Source: Poecilobothrus nobilitatus
Taxonomy: Eukaryota; Arthropoda; Insecta; Diptera; Dolichopodidae
Direction of reading: 5' to 3'
NCBI GenBank assembly: GCA_947095535.1
Contig: OX352774.1
Location: forward strand, 110,053,996-110,117,995
DNA: 64,000 nucleotides
Under the pieces are notes generated by a model that did not search any database, had not been told where the DNA came from, and worked only from the letters and a program-made list of their open reading frames with translations. A program made the translations under genes and the position numbers. Numbering within the stretch: position 1 is the first letter of the stretch; each line of letters begins with the position of its first letter. Shown here piece by piece: positions 45,790-55,900 of the stretch.

Positions 45790-46505
45790 ATTAGCAAATA
45801 GATTCGGATTATATCGTCCAATAGCTGGACGAATAATCCGAACGAATAGCGTCGCAAAAAGAAAAAGCGAAAAAAAATTAGAATTCACAAGATACATATA
45901 TAAAAAATACGATAACCCAAAAGAAAATTTACAAAACAAAATTGGGGAGAATTCTCTACAACAAAAAATTAACTTAGAAGAATTCGATAAAATTTTTGAT
46001 TCACGTTACTTAGCTGAGGCAAAATTTGAGACAGATTCCAATTTATATACGGGAGATATATCATCACAGTCACATTGTTTGGAAAGACATACAAAATACA
46101 TCGATTGTAAATCAATATTCCTGAAAGAACGGGGGACTGATTCGGGTTCTTATTATTTTGACGAACTTAACAAAGGGGGTTTTTTCTTTACCGACGGATG
46201 AGGTTAATTATATTTTATTTTACATGAACGCAATCTTTCAGTAAATTTACAAGATTTTGATTTAAAACAAATATTCTTTGAGAGAAGTAATCAAAAAGGC
46301 ATACTTATTCAACTAACATTTACTAGTCTTAGTTTGGGTATTATTGACATAGATTTAGAATCGACGCGTAAATTATACAAGTCGCAATATGTTTTTCCAA
46401 ATAAGTAAAACTTTCGCTAATATTTTATTAAATAATTTTACAAAACAACATAACAATATTTTTAAAAGCAATGAGCAAAATAGAAAATTAGAAATGTTTA
46501 ATAAT
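45790..46505 (+). pseudogene. C-terminal fragment of a P/THAP-type transposase
   Basis: A frame with no initiating ATG is open from about 45790 to a stop at 46199. It carries EEFDKIFDSRYLAEAKFETD, HCLERHTKYIDCKSIFLKER and YYFDELNKGG. A one-base shift at about 46185 leads to LPTDEVNYILFYMNAIFQ, another to LQDFDLKQIFFERS, and another to QISKTFANILLNNFTKQHN and RKLEMFNN before TAA at 46503. A Cys/His pair, then K-x-R-G, then GG-hydrophobic-P-T/S-D/E is the usual order near the C-terminus of P-superfamily transposases, and the basic RKL end also fits. The assignment is by pattern only; sequence likeness to the copy at 24897 is low, so it would be another subfamily. Confidence 0.45.
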
Positions 46506-47690
46506 TAAAAAGAGTAATATGTCATAATATTTATTGTGATATTGTTTTTTTATTTGTTAGTTTTAAAAATTAACAAAGTTATATTTGTTTTGAACTTTTA
46601 ATTTGTTTTTATATTTTGTTATGTTTTTTATTTTTATTTATTATATTTTTGTTTTTCGTTTTCCTATTATTTATTATTGTTTATTATTTCGTTTTTATAT
46701 TATTTTCTTTTGAAAAAATTTTTATGCACTTTTGTCTTACAGATGTCTGCATTAGGCGTACTGGGGATAGCACGTAAAAAACGCTCTATATTACCTACCT
46801 TATAGGTGGTGTGGAAATGGAAATAATTTTAATATATAACATATTTAAATATTTATTTTTTTTTGTATATTTAGTTTATTTTATTAATATAGTAATTTTT
46901 TTTTTTTTAATTAAAATGTTTCTTGCCCGTACTGTATCAAAAAGCATTCTCATTCATAGTTGTAAAAAATCATTTTTTAATTAAAATATTTAAATATCTT
47001 AAATTTGAATACATCAAAAGATGTATTAAAGATGAAATTTTATGGTGGCCTTTGAAAGAAATTTAAAAAAATGATTATTTTTTGAGTTATTAAGGTTTAT
47101 GCTTTTACCACTATTTAATTTTTTACTATTTCCATAAGACTACGTGTAAATTTTTAAGAAAGCTTTACCACTATTTCAAAGCCCTCTCTCTATGTCAGCG
47201 TCAGGACCTGTGAAAACAATGTAGGTTATAGTTATAATATATGTATTTTAATAGTTGTAAATGTAAATATGCCGGGAACAAGTATATACTATTATACTAT
47301 TATATGATGCAAGCATTAGTGCTACAGTAGCACTGCTACCTTATTAAAAATATTGTATGTCACATATCTATAAGAAATGTCACAATTTTCAATTTACTGT
47401 CAGTTAAGGCAAGAAATACAAATTAGTAAGCCATATCACATATGTAATATTTGTTTTATGTTATTATAAAATTATTAAAATTGTCATATTTGTGTTTATT
47501 CACAGCATTTCAAAGCCTTTAAATAAAAAAAAGAAAATTCCTGTTTAAATCCTGTATATGTAATCGAAAGGAAAAATGTTGGATTGAAATAAATAAATAC
47601 ATAATTTATAAATACATACATATATGTAAGATTTGGAGAATTTATTTAATTATTTATTTTAAAAGTAAATTTTTAGACTATAAAATTTAA
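46506..47690. other. Intergenic stretch with repeat fragments
   Basis: At 47100-47230 an inverted part of the AGAAGGCCTGGACATT repeat is seen (minus strand: TACACGTAGTCTTATGG and CAGGTCCTGACG). AGTGCTACAGTAGCACT at 47320-47336 is a perfect short palindrome. A 20-codon frame at 46742 (starts MSALGVLGIARKK) follows a CTTACAG, but nothing else supports an exon. Confidence 0.4.
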
Positions 47691-47705
47691 TTGTCCCGTA
47701 TTTTA

Positions 47706-48263
47706 ATGATGGCAAATCAGAATGAAATAAATACATCAAAAAATTTAAAATTGTATGATGAAATAGTAGAAATTAAAAAAATTTGCGAAAATCAAGAAAA
47801 AAACTTAAATGAGTTTGACTTAACAATATCATCTTTACCTATAGATACTATAATTCTTTTGAAGCAATCTTCTAGTTTAATATTTGAAACAGGACTTCAA
47901 AATCTGGATCAAATTAATTTAGAGTTTTTATTTCATGAGTGTCTTAAGGAGAGAATAGAATATTTGGATGTTATTAAAAGATTACAATTTGAAAACAACA
48001 AATTAGAAGAAATTGTCCAAAATGAATTACGGCAAGTAAAAAATATTGAAGATGGAAAAATAAATATTCTAAAAAGCACTGTCCCTGAATATAAAATAAA
48101 TGAAGAAATAAGTATTTTAGAAAACAAAATTTCAGCAATGCAAGAAAAGCAGTCTCAATTTTCATCATCCTCACTTAAATGTATTGATCAACTTTTATTA
48201 AAATTGGAACAAATTGATCTTAAACGAAACATTAAAGAAAAAAAGCTAAATAAAAATTGTTAA
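47706..48263 (+). CDS. Coiled-coil protein of unknown function (185 aa)
   Basis: A single-exon frame starts at the ATG 47706 (a second Met follows at once) and ends at TAA 48263. The protein is acidic and basic in alternation with heptad-like Leu/Ile spacing (for example EIVEIKKICENQEKNLNEF; LQFENNKLEEIVQNEL; EEISILENKISAMQEKQ; LLLKLEQIDLKRNIKE), so it should be largely alpha-helical coiled coil, with a non-helical middle near SSLPIDTIILLKQSSS. There is no signal peptide, membrane span or known motif. Small size and coiled coils would suit a subunit of a spindle or kinetochore complex, but this is only a guess. The frame is intact and next to Zpr1, with a 50-bp tail-to-tail gap, which argues for a true gene. 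Confidence 0.7.
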   Translation: MMANQNEINTSKNLKLYDEIVEIKKICENQEKNLNEFDLTISSLPIDTIILLKQSSSLIFETGLQNLDQINLEFLFHECLKERIEYLDVIKRLQFENNKLEEIVQNELRQVKNIEDGKINILKSTVPEYKINEEISILENKISAMQEKQSQFSSSSLKCIDQLLLKLEQIDLKRNIKEKKLNKNC

Positions 48264-48313
48264 AAATAACTACATTTATTTGCACTTTTTGTAATTTTTG
48301 TAATCGTAATAAT

Positions 48314-49663
48314 TTAATAATTTTCAGTTTTCATATCATTTAAACCTAACTCCTCATTTTGCTCAAATGATCTTTCATAATGTATAATTTTCAATTTTTC
48401 ATCGGACTTGTCATCATCAAGAGACTGGACATAACTGTTTCCAGCTGGATCATCCAAAATTAAGGTTGCAGGAATTTCTAATGCAATTATTTTATCAAAA
48501 TTACTAATAAATTTTTTGAAATTTTCTTTTGTTTTTTCATCAGCAGAGTCATGAAATAGAAAACCATTGTCTTGTAGTTGTTCTTTCATTGCTATCAATA
48601 TTCCTTCTATTGTAGTAAAGCGTCCACCCAAAGCCGAAGGTCCAACTTCGCAATCGTATTCTAATAAATTCATACTGCATGTTTCTGATTTAAGAATGTC
48701 TCTGGTTAAATCTTCTTTGTCTTTAATTGAAATTTCAAAACGAATTCCTTTGTTTTCAATTCCTCCTCCCGATTTTACTTCATTGGTTCGATACCCACAT
48801 ACTTCACATGTTGTTGCCATGATAACAACCTCCTTAAAATGTGGAATACTTGTCATTTTCATATTTGTTTCGCAAGGAGAACGGCATTCGTAGCATAATG
48901 TATCAAACTTTAAAACTTCTCCTTCCAATTCTTGAAGAGGCCATGCATTTTCTGGTATAGGTTTTAAAAGATTTTCTTTATCGACTGCGCTATCTTCACT
49001 TTTTAAATCGTCATTTTGATAAATTCCAACAAACTCATCCTGTTCTTTACTTCGTACGAATTCAATGATTTTACAATTTTCGTCTGCATGTGGCGCATTT
49101 GGATTTTCAATAAAACTGTTGCCGCTAATATCTTCCAATATTAAAGTAAAACCACCAGATAATTCTAAATTTAAAACATTTTGTAATTTTTCTATATAAT
49201 CATCTAATGTTTTTGCAGTATCGGGATGTTCGATTCGTCTAGCCTCTTGATCCTGGCTTAAACCTGTTATTGTTCGTTGTATAATACCTTCAACCGTAGT
49301 TACTTCTCCTTTTTGAGATTTTGCTGGAATTTCCAAATTAACTTCTGGAACTTTTACTGCGGTGTAATCCGACTTTACAACTTTTCTATTTAAATCAACT
49401 CCATATTTTACTTTTAAAACAATTTTACAACCTTTCTGCGAAATTTCAGAAGCTGATTGAATTTCATTATTTTCAAATCCACATTCATCGCAATGAAATG
49501 ACATTAAAACAATCTCTTTGTAAAATGGAATTTTGGTTAACAACAATCGAGTTTCACCATTCTTGAAACAATTCATGCAAACAGATTCAACAGTTGTAGT
49601 TTCTTGTTCATCATCTTCAGGATTCAAGTCTCGAAATAAAGGTTTTTTAGTAGTCGTTCCCAT
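48314..49663 (-). CDS. Zpr1: Zinc finger protein ZPR1 (449 aa, single exon)
   Basis: An intact frame runs from ATG at 49663 to TAA at 48314. ZPR1 is an essential eukaryotic protein that binds translation elongation factor 1A and moves between cytoplasm and nucleus; it is linked to SMN function and cell growth. It has the expected duplicated layout: zinc finger 1 with Cys29, Cys32, Cys58 and Cys61; an alpha-beta domain with KSQKGEVTTVEGII and LEDISGNSFIENP; zinc finger 2 with Cys257, Cys260, Cys286 and Cys289; and a second alpha-beta domain with LGGRFTTIEGIL and LDDPAGNSYVQSL. Length matches family members (about 450-460 aa). No intron is needed. An AATAAA on the minus strand lies at 48280-48275, inside the 3' UTR shared with its convergent neighbour. 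Confidence 0.97.
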   Translation of the reverse strand: MGTTTKKPLFRDLNPEDDEQETTTVESVCMNCFKNGETRLLLTKIPFYKEIVLMSFHCDECGFENNEIQSASEISQKGCKIVLKVKYGVDLNRKVVKSDYTAVKVPEVNLEIPAKSQKGEVTTVEGIIQRTITGLSQDQEARRIEHPDTAKTLDDYIEKLQNVLNLELSGGFTLILEDISGNSFIENPNAPHADENCKIIEFVRSKEQDEFVGIYQNDDLKSEDSAVDKENLLKPIPENAWPLQELEGEVLKFDTLCYECRSPCETNMKMTSIPHFKEVVIMATTCEVCGYRTNEVKSGGGIENKGIRFEISIKDKEDLTRDILKSETCSMNLLEYDCEVGPSALGGRFTTIEGILIAMKEQLQDNGFLFHDSADEKTKENFKKFISNFDKIIALEIPATLILDDPAGNSYVQSLDDDKSDEKLKIIHYERSFEQNEELGLNDMKTENY

Positions 49664-50095
49664 AATGTTGTATTTAATTTATTTATATATACATATATCA
49701 ATCAAAACTTTGAACAATACAAACCATTACCATGTGAAAATGTTGACAAAATTAACTCAAAATCTCATAAGTCATAACAAACTAGGGTTGAACAAGTACA
49801 AAAAAGTTAATTCCTTCATAAAATAATTTTTTAAATTTAAAATAGAATCGAAATAGTAAATACAAATATATCTAAATAATTAATTAAATTTTTTCAACGA
49901 AAAAAACACAAATGAAAATTAATAAACATTCGGTAATGGCTTTGATAATGATAATGTAAATAATTAATATCAATCGATATGAATTTAGTTTTTAGTATAT
50001 TGCAATATGTTCTTTTACTTTTACTTAAGGAAATACAATACTCTTTTGGTTCAAATTTTACAAATTTGTGTCAATAAATATTTCCTTTTAAGATC
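49664..50095. other. Zpr1 upstream region
   Basis: AT-rich DNA that should hold the Zpr1 promoter. The 97-residue plus-strand frame at 49533-49826 is antisense to the Zpr1 start and is rejected as a shadow. Confidence 0.4.
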
Positions 50096-50770
50096 TACAA
50101 TTTCTGCAACTTGAGTTGCAAATTCAAGAGTACTACAGAGAAGCAATTTTGGTTTTTAATTTTTCGCAGCATCGACCTATGCCAGTTCCCTATGTCTATC
50201 CGCTTCTTCTAGTTTTGCTAATGATACCGATTCTGAAAAACGATAACCTCCGTGAGTTGAATTTTTGCAATATAATCTCAACCAATTTGCTTTATGGTGT
50301 AGGAACAACAATCTCGAACTAAATGTTAGTAAATACCTAATTATGAGCTTATAAAGGTTACGAGCTAATTACTCCACAATAATTATGATTACATTCTCAA
50401 CAATCATCCTATTATAAGAACTGATCGTACTTCTGATTTGAAGCTGATCCTTGATAGTAGATTAGGTTTCAAAAGTCTACAACTCCATAATAAATAAAGC
50501 TAACTCAACTCTTGGATTCATTATGCGTTGGCCAAAAGAGTTTTCTGACCTCTATATCATGAAGCAACTTTCCATTACTTAGCAATATCAACTCCCCTGC
50601 TATTTGTGAACAAATAAGGTATAGATAAATTCGGAATAATTTGAGATCGTTCGAGCTTTTTAATCGGTCACACCACTCTACAGAGTACAGACTACGGAAA
50701 ATTTAAACCTATTTCACGTAATCTGACTCAGCTTAGAGCTATTTCACACTAATGTTAACAAATTGGCACT
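50096..50770 (+). pseudogene. Jockey-superfamily LINE reverse-transcriptase remnant
   Basis: In three frames the following blocks appear in the correct order: NNNLELNVSKYLIMSL (about 50301-50350), LNNHPIIRTDRTSDLKLILD (about 50395-50452) with SRLGFKSLQLHN, LGFIMRWPKEFSDLYIMKQL (about 50513-50570; near-identical to the usual LGFIxRWAKEFxDPY block), and then a broken C-terminal part. This is the thumb and post-RT part of an insect LINE. Stops and shifts are frequent, so it is dead. The base composition is less AT-rich than its flanks. It lies between Zpr1 and the geranylgeranyltransferase gene. Confidence 0.7.
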
Positions 50771-51455
50771 AAGAGCCAAATTTTACGCGAGCTGGAGGAT
50801 AGATCAAAATTGCGGAATATATACGTTTGTAGTACATAAATTGCTTATTTGGTTTTAGTAAATACATACGTAAATAGATCATAGAGTTCTAGATTATATA
50901 TTAGAAGTAGTCTAGACGTAATCATAACTAACGTCATTTATTAATATGCAAATCCTTGGTTTACATTTCAGTTATTTGTACTAAATCTCAATAAAACTAA
51001 TGAACAATATAATATAACTGATGCTTGGATTAAGCAAATGTACCTACATAAAATAAAATGAATATTATTTTAAAATTCACAATTTTCAGATTGTTACAAA
51101 TAAGAAATCTTTTATTTTGGTTTACATATGGCAACATTTTTGTACTGAAGATAAGGTTGACAAATAAGCAAATGTCAGCTGTTTTTTTTTTAATCGCGAA
51201 AGTAACCTTGTTCGTCAGCTGAATTCTAGGAAGTAGGAAATGAAATTGAATAAAATAAATTATAAATTTATAAGTTTATTAAAGTTTACAATACAAGTAT
51301 GAAACATTTAGAATAATTCTCGAATCTGGTTATCAATTGAACTAATATCTTTACATTTTTATGAGTTATTATTATCAAATATTTGAGTTTTTAAATGCAA
51401 AAACCAACCAGTTAACAAGTTCTATTGATGCTTTTAATTCTTATCATTAAAATAA

Positions 51456-52636
51456 ATGGATTCAAATACTGTACAAATAGAAAAACATGCTAAATATTTC
51501 ATAAGATTTTTGAAATTATTACCTGCAAGATTGTCATCACATGATTGTACAAGAATAACAATTGCTTTTTTTGCAGTTAGTGGTTTAGACGTACTTAACA
51601 GTATCAATTTATTGAAAAATAACTTTAAAAATGAAATTATTGAATGGATATATAGATGCCAAGTAAATCCCCGTGAAGATGATCTAGTTTGTGGAGGTTT
51701 TCAAGGCTCAACAACATTCATTACTTGCAAAACGGTCGAGATGTTAAATGATTTTTCATGGGAACGTCATTACCAATGGGGTCACTTAGCTGTTACTTAT
51801 ACTGCTATATCTACTTTAGCAACCTTAGGTGATGATTTAAGTAGGCTTAACAGAAAGGCTATAGTTCGTGGAGTTGCAGAAGTTCAAAAAGAAAATGGAA
51901 GTTTTAGTGCGTCAATACAAGGTAATTTTATGATGCCTTCTGAGTTCATACGGTCAGAATCATGATCAATATATTTTAATATGTATTAATAGTAATTCAA
52001 ACTCTTGGACCTAATGTTAATATTACTTACATTTCAGGTAGCGAATCTGATATGCGCTTTGTTTATTGTGCTACAGCTATTTGTTATATGCTTAATGATT
52101 GGGGTAATGTTGATAAAAAACGAATGGCAGATTATATTTTAAAAAGTATTCGATATGATTATGGTATAAGTCAGGATGGAGAAATGGAATCTCATGGAGG
52201 TACAACGTTTTGCGCTGTTGCTGCATTATATTTAAGTGATCAGTTGCATGTGCTGCCTGAAGAAACATTAGAAGGAATGAAACGTTGGTTGCTTTTTAGG
52301 CAAACGGATGGTTTTCAAGGAAGACCAAATAAATTATCTGATACATGTTATTCATTTTGGATAGGAGCTACATTAAAAATTTTAAATTCATTTGAACTAA
52401 CAGATTACAAACAAAATCGGGAATATATTATGTCAACCCAAGATGTATGTGTTGGGGGTTTTTGTAAATGGCCTGGATCTAATACAGATCCATTTCATAC
52501 CTATTTTGGTTTATGTGGACTGACATTTATTGACGAAAAAGGTTTAACAGATATAATGCCAGCACTAAATATAACAAATAGAGCGTTTAACCATTTACAA
52601 AAACTTCAAAAAAGCTGGAATTTAGAAATTGCTTAA
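51456..52636 (+). CDS. betaggt-I: Geranylgeranyltransferase type I beta subunit (2 exons, 354 aa)
   Basis: Exon 1 is 51456-51921 and exon 2 is 52038-52636 (stop TAA), joined by a 116-bp phase-1 GT..AG intron that gives QGSESDMRFVYCA. With the shared alpha subunit the enzyme attaches geranylgeranyl to CaaX proteins such as Rho and Rac in the cytosol. It has the prenyltransferase alpha-alpha barrel repeats (GGFQGS, RGVAEVQKENGSF, DGEMESHGGTTFCAVAALYL, DGFQGRPNKLSDTCYSFW, GGFCKWPGSNTDPFHTYFGL). The zinc ligands are Asp257, Cys259 and His309. Length agrees with the family (about 350-395 aa). An AATAAA overlaps the stop codon (52635-52640), and another lies near 52744. Assignment to type I, not farnesyl or Rab type, rests on the GSESDMRFVYCA and DPFHTYFGL blocks. 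Confidence 0.96.
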
Positions 52637-53270
52637 TAAAAACAAATTAGTTAAGTCTGAAAATATATTTTGCAAACAAAGAAAAAAGCTAAAAATAATT
52701 CGATTTTATATTTTTGTTAAGTATTTAAAAGCATTAACTTCCAAAATAAATTTTTTTTACTAAAATTGTAAATAGGTACTATTTTTGTTTTCTTTTTATA
52801 ATTTAAAGATAATTTTTATTAGCTTCAAAAAATCAACAAGAAATTTGCTATCTGCTGTTTAATTGTTTTTTATGAATAATTTATATATGTACATATATAA
52901 ATAATAACTTTTTATTACATTCATAGATTTACTCTTCTTGCATTTCGCATTACTCGCTTGAATAAGCTTCTTATAAAAAATTAAATCGTAAAAAAATTAA
53001 AAACAAAGGTTTGTAATTTGATATTGTTAATGATATTCAAACAAAGCATAACAATAAGTGATTGTTATTTGTAATTTTAAAATATGCTTGCGGTTTAAAT
53101 TATTCCGAATCATTGAACATTGGCACCTGTTAAAATTAATATGTAAGTTTGTATTTTAATTTATAGATAGGAAAATTTAAGAATGTACATAATTTAAATT
53201 TTTCATAATTTATTTTTTTATTTAACAAAAACGAATTTATTACAAACTACAAGGATTTATAACGTGGAAA
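52637..53270. other. 3' side of betaggt-I, no further gene
   Basis: AT-rich sequence with poly(A)-signal-like words and no coding frame worth noting. Confidence 0.4.
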
Positions 53271-53375
53271 AGTAAACTTAACAGACAGACTAGACTACTA
53301 AAGAGACTACAGCGTACAGAAACAGAACAGTTACATACAGCTAACAGCTACAGTGAGTACAGAATAACTTAGTAT

Positions 53376-53415
53376 TTTTACAGAGTCAGCACATATAGGT
53401 GCTGACTCTGTAAAA
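53376..53415. repeat. Perfect 17-bp hairpin
   Basis: TTTTACAGAGTCAGCAC, a six-base loop ATATAG, then the exact reverse complement GTGCTGACTCTGTAAAA. It stands at the edge of a C/A-richer patch (53280-53370, ACAGACTAGACTAC.., ACATACAGCTAACAGCTACAG). It could be a fused pair of terminal repeats from a very small foldback element or a structured RNA; the stem is too short for a usual microRNA precursor. Confidence 0.8.
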
Positions 53416-54109
53416 CACATGTAAATGTACATATTTTCGGTATATTTTGACATTTGATATAGTTGAGTTAAAGCTGATGGTGTCAAGTCAAGTAATAATT
53501 TTAACTAGCACTTCAGTTTAAAACTTTAGAGACTTGACTTGTTTCCATACTAAATTTAAAAAAACAAATTTTATATTTTGTTTATTTATTAAAATTTAAC
53601 ACGAATTACAATAAATTGAATTTGGAAAAAAATAAAATTTGTATTTTGCTATAATTTTGATAAAATGTTGTAAACATATATTATATATTATCATATATGT
53701 ATATGTAGTTCAATTAAAAAATTAAAAGAAAAGTGAAGTAGAAATATCCTTTATCATGGAAACATATTAAAAATTAATTGTATAGTAAAATTTTGTTAAA
53801 CAGAAATTCAGAGTACAGAAGCTCGTCAAAAAAAATCAACTTGTTGTTCTGTTCTTTTGGTTTACTTTTGCAAAAGTAAAAGAAGAATCTCATATAATTT
53901 TTTGTTCATATAACATTTGTTTATTAGTGAAAAAATGCCAAATAACAAAAAGAAGTAGAGAATAATTTTCATATTTATAAGGCCTATTTTAATTTAGATT
54001 TTTATTTTTGATTTTTTTAGTTTATTTTAAAGTGAATATAAAATTTTTTTTATCAGTGAAAAAATAAGTATTTGTGGTACGTAAAGTTCGGAAAATTTAA
54101 TATAACATT

Positions 54110-54130
54110 TTTATGTATGTATGTATGTAT
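54110..54130 (+). repeat. TATG microsatellite
   Basis: TATGTATGTATGTATGTATG, one of many such tracts in the window. Confidence 0.7.
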
Positions 54131-54345
54131 GCATTGTATATTCTTTCATTTTGAACTGCTTACGTAGAATGATTTAATACTTTTTTTTTTCCAAAATTGT
54201 ATTATATTTATTTTTTGCTTTTGTTGGTTTAGCTAAGCTGCTTTTTTATGTTTAGCTACTTTTGCATGTTTTAATAAAGAATTTGTTTAGAATGATAACA
54301 AAAAATAATTAATACTTATTACAATTTCATATTAATTTTAAAATA

Positions 54346-54393
54346 AGTACATATGTGCATACCTATGTAAGTACATATGTGCATACCTATGTA
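54346..54393 (+). repeat. 24-bp tandem duplication
   Basis: AAGTACATATGTGCATACCT plus ATGT is present twice in direct succession with no mismatch, so the duplication is recent. Confidence 0.8.
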
Positions 54394-54504
54394 GAATTTT
54401 AGCTTAATATTTTCAGTTATGGTATGGTATATAAAAGGATATATGTATATGTATGTATATAATTCACGTAAATATGTTTTCAATCCATAGCTAACAATAA
54501 TTTA

Positions 54505-54850
54505 GAAGGCCTGGACACTTAACGAAAAAAAGCTGTATAGGGGTCTATTTTTCATGAAAATACACGTAGTCTTATGGGTCAAAAATAGGGGTAAATTTTG
54601 AAATAATTCAAAAACAATTAATTTTTTTTAAGTTCTTTCAAAGGGGGTATTAAAATTTCATCTTTTTTACATCATTTGGTAAAAAATAATTTTAAAAAAT
54701 TTAATTTTTTCATTGATAAATATTAATTTTAAAAAATTGCTTCCAATTACTTTTTTATTTAAAAGAGTTTTTTGAGAAGCTTTGAAAGAGTGCATTTATT
54801 TCGTACAATACTGAGCAAAAAAATTATTGCAAGCAAAATAATTTTTATGA
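54505..54850 (+). repeat. Dispersed repeat copy containing AGAAGGCCTGGACACTTA
   Basis: It matches the copy at 19170-19560 in order and orientation: AGAAGGCCTGGACA, TACACGTAGTCTTATGGG, TCTTTTTTACATCATTTGGT and TACTGAGCAAAAAAATTATTG. About 80% identical by eye. No coding frame. Confidence 0.6.
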
Positions 54851-55640
54851 CAATTGAAATGTAATAAGTTCAGTCAAATCTGAATTTATGTGAATTTTAT
54901 ATACATGTAGAATATATTTTATATGTATTATGTGTGTAAAATTGTAATAATTTAAACAATTAGGTAATTAACTTAATATATCTTTTTAAAATGGTAGGTC
55001 TAAAAAAAATGTAGGCCTATGAAAAATATATTAATATACATATATTCAAAAATAATATTTTTTATGAATATTATTTTAAATTAAAAAAAAAAAATATAGC
55101 ACAAATTAAAAAAAAATATAACTAAAATTATAAAACAAAACAATTCATTAAAATTAGATAGAAGAGAAAGAAATTTAGAAATAATGGAAAATTAAAAATT
55201 ACATTACGATGGTTTACAACAATATTTTTGAGTTTTTAAACTTAAATTTGTTCAATAATAATATTTAATATTTCCCGCTTTCACAATCATTCTCTGAATT
55301 TTGATAGCGTGTAAGAAAAAACAAGGCTTGTTTTAAAATAAAGGAAGAATTATTATCAGAGTTTAATTGCACGCTATTGAAAAACGAAATTATTTGCTTT
55401 TATTTAATTAATTTGCTTTTTGCCTGTGAAGCAGGTAACGAGCAGATCGTTATTAATAGTTATTCTAAATTTAAAATCTATTAAATATTTAAATTAATAG
55501 TTATTCTAAAATAAAAATTAGAATTAAGTAATTATTATCAGATAAAACATATAAAAGTATATTGTTGTTTTTAGCTTTGTATAAATTTCCCCCTTTTAAT
55601 TTTTTTTTTTTCAATTTTTAAAATTAAATTTTAAAAGTTT
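54850..55640. other. AT-rich stretch, no gene seen
   Basis: Contains a small direct duplication (AATAGTTATTCTAAATTTAAAATC / AATAGTTATTCTAAAATAAAAATT around 55456-55520, written here as two segments) and nothing recognisable as coding. Confidence 0.35.
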
Positions 55641-55652
55641 AAAATTAAATCA

Positions 55653-55900
55653 TCATCGTTTCGGTTTTCTTAAACATTCAGCGTAATTGCAGAAAATACT
55701 GGGAACTGCATTTGGTATCAAACGCAGCCTTTGAGGGTTATTTAAAGAAAAACATGATTCCGAAAAATGTAATTTACATATGGAACTATACGTCTTCGGT
55801 TGCCAACCCGATATTAATACGGTCCTTATCCATAATGATCTCAAAGTCTTTTTTTTTGGAAATCGAAAAAACGCAAAAGTCAAAGACTGTTTAGTCCAAG
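55653..55900 (-). pseudogene. Isolated THAP-domain fragment
   Basis: The minus-strand frame reads FAFFRFPKKKTLRSLWIRTV, then YSSICKLHFSESCF and RLIPNAVPSIF. These are the FPK, W, C-x2-H and AVPxxF landmarks of a THAP zinc-finger DNA-binding domain (usual length about 90 residues). The N-terminal Cys pair is not in this frame, and a stop lies upstream, so either an intron separates a first exon or the copy is truncated. After AVPSIF the frame ends within about 20 residues, with no transposase attached. It could be a transposon stub or the first part of a small domesticated gene; its sequence is unlike the THAP at 27.6 kb. Confidence 0.6.

Noticed and set aside
53376..53415. microRNA precursor
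   Set aside because: The stem is only 17 bp with a six-base loop; a usual insect precursor needs a longer, imperfect stem.
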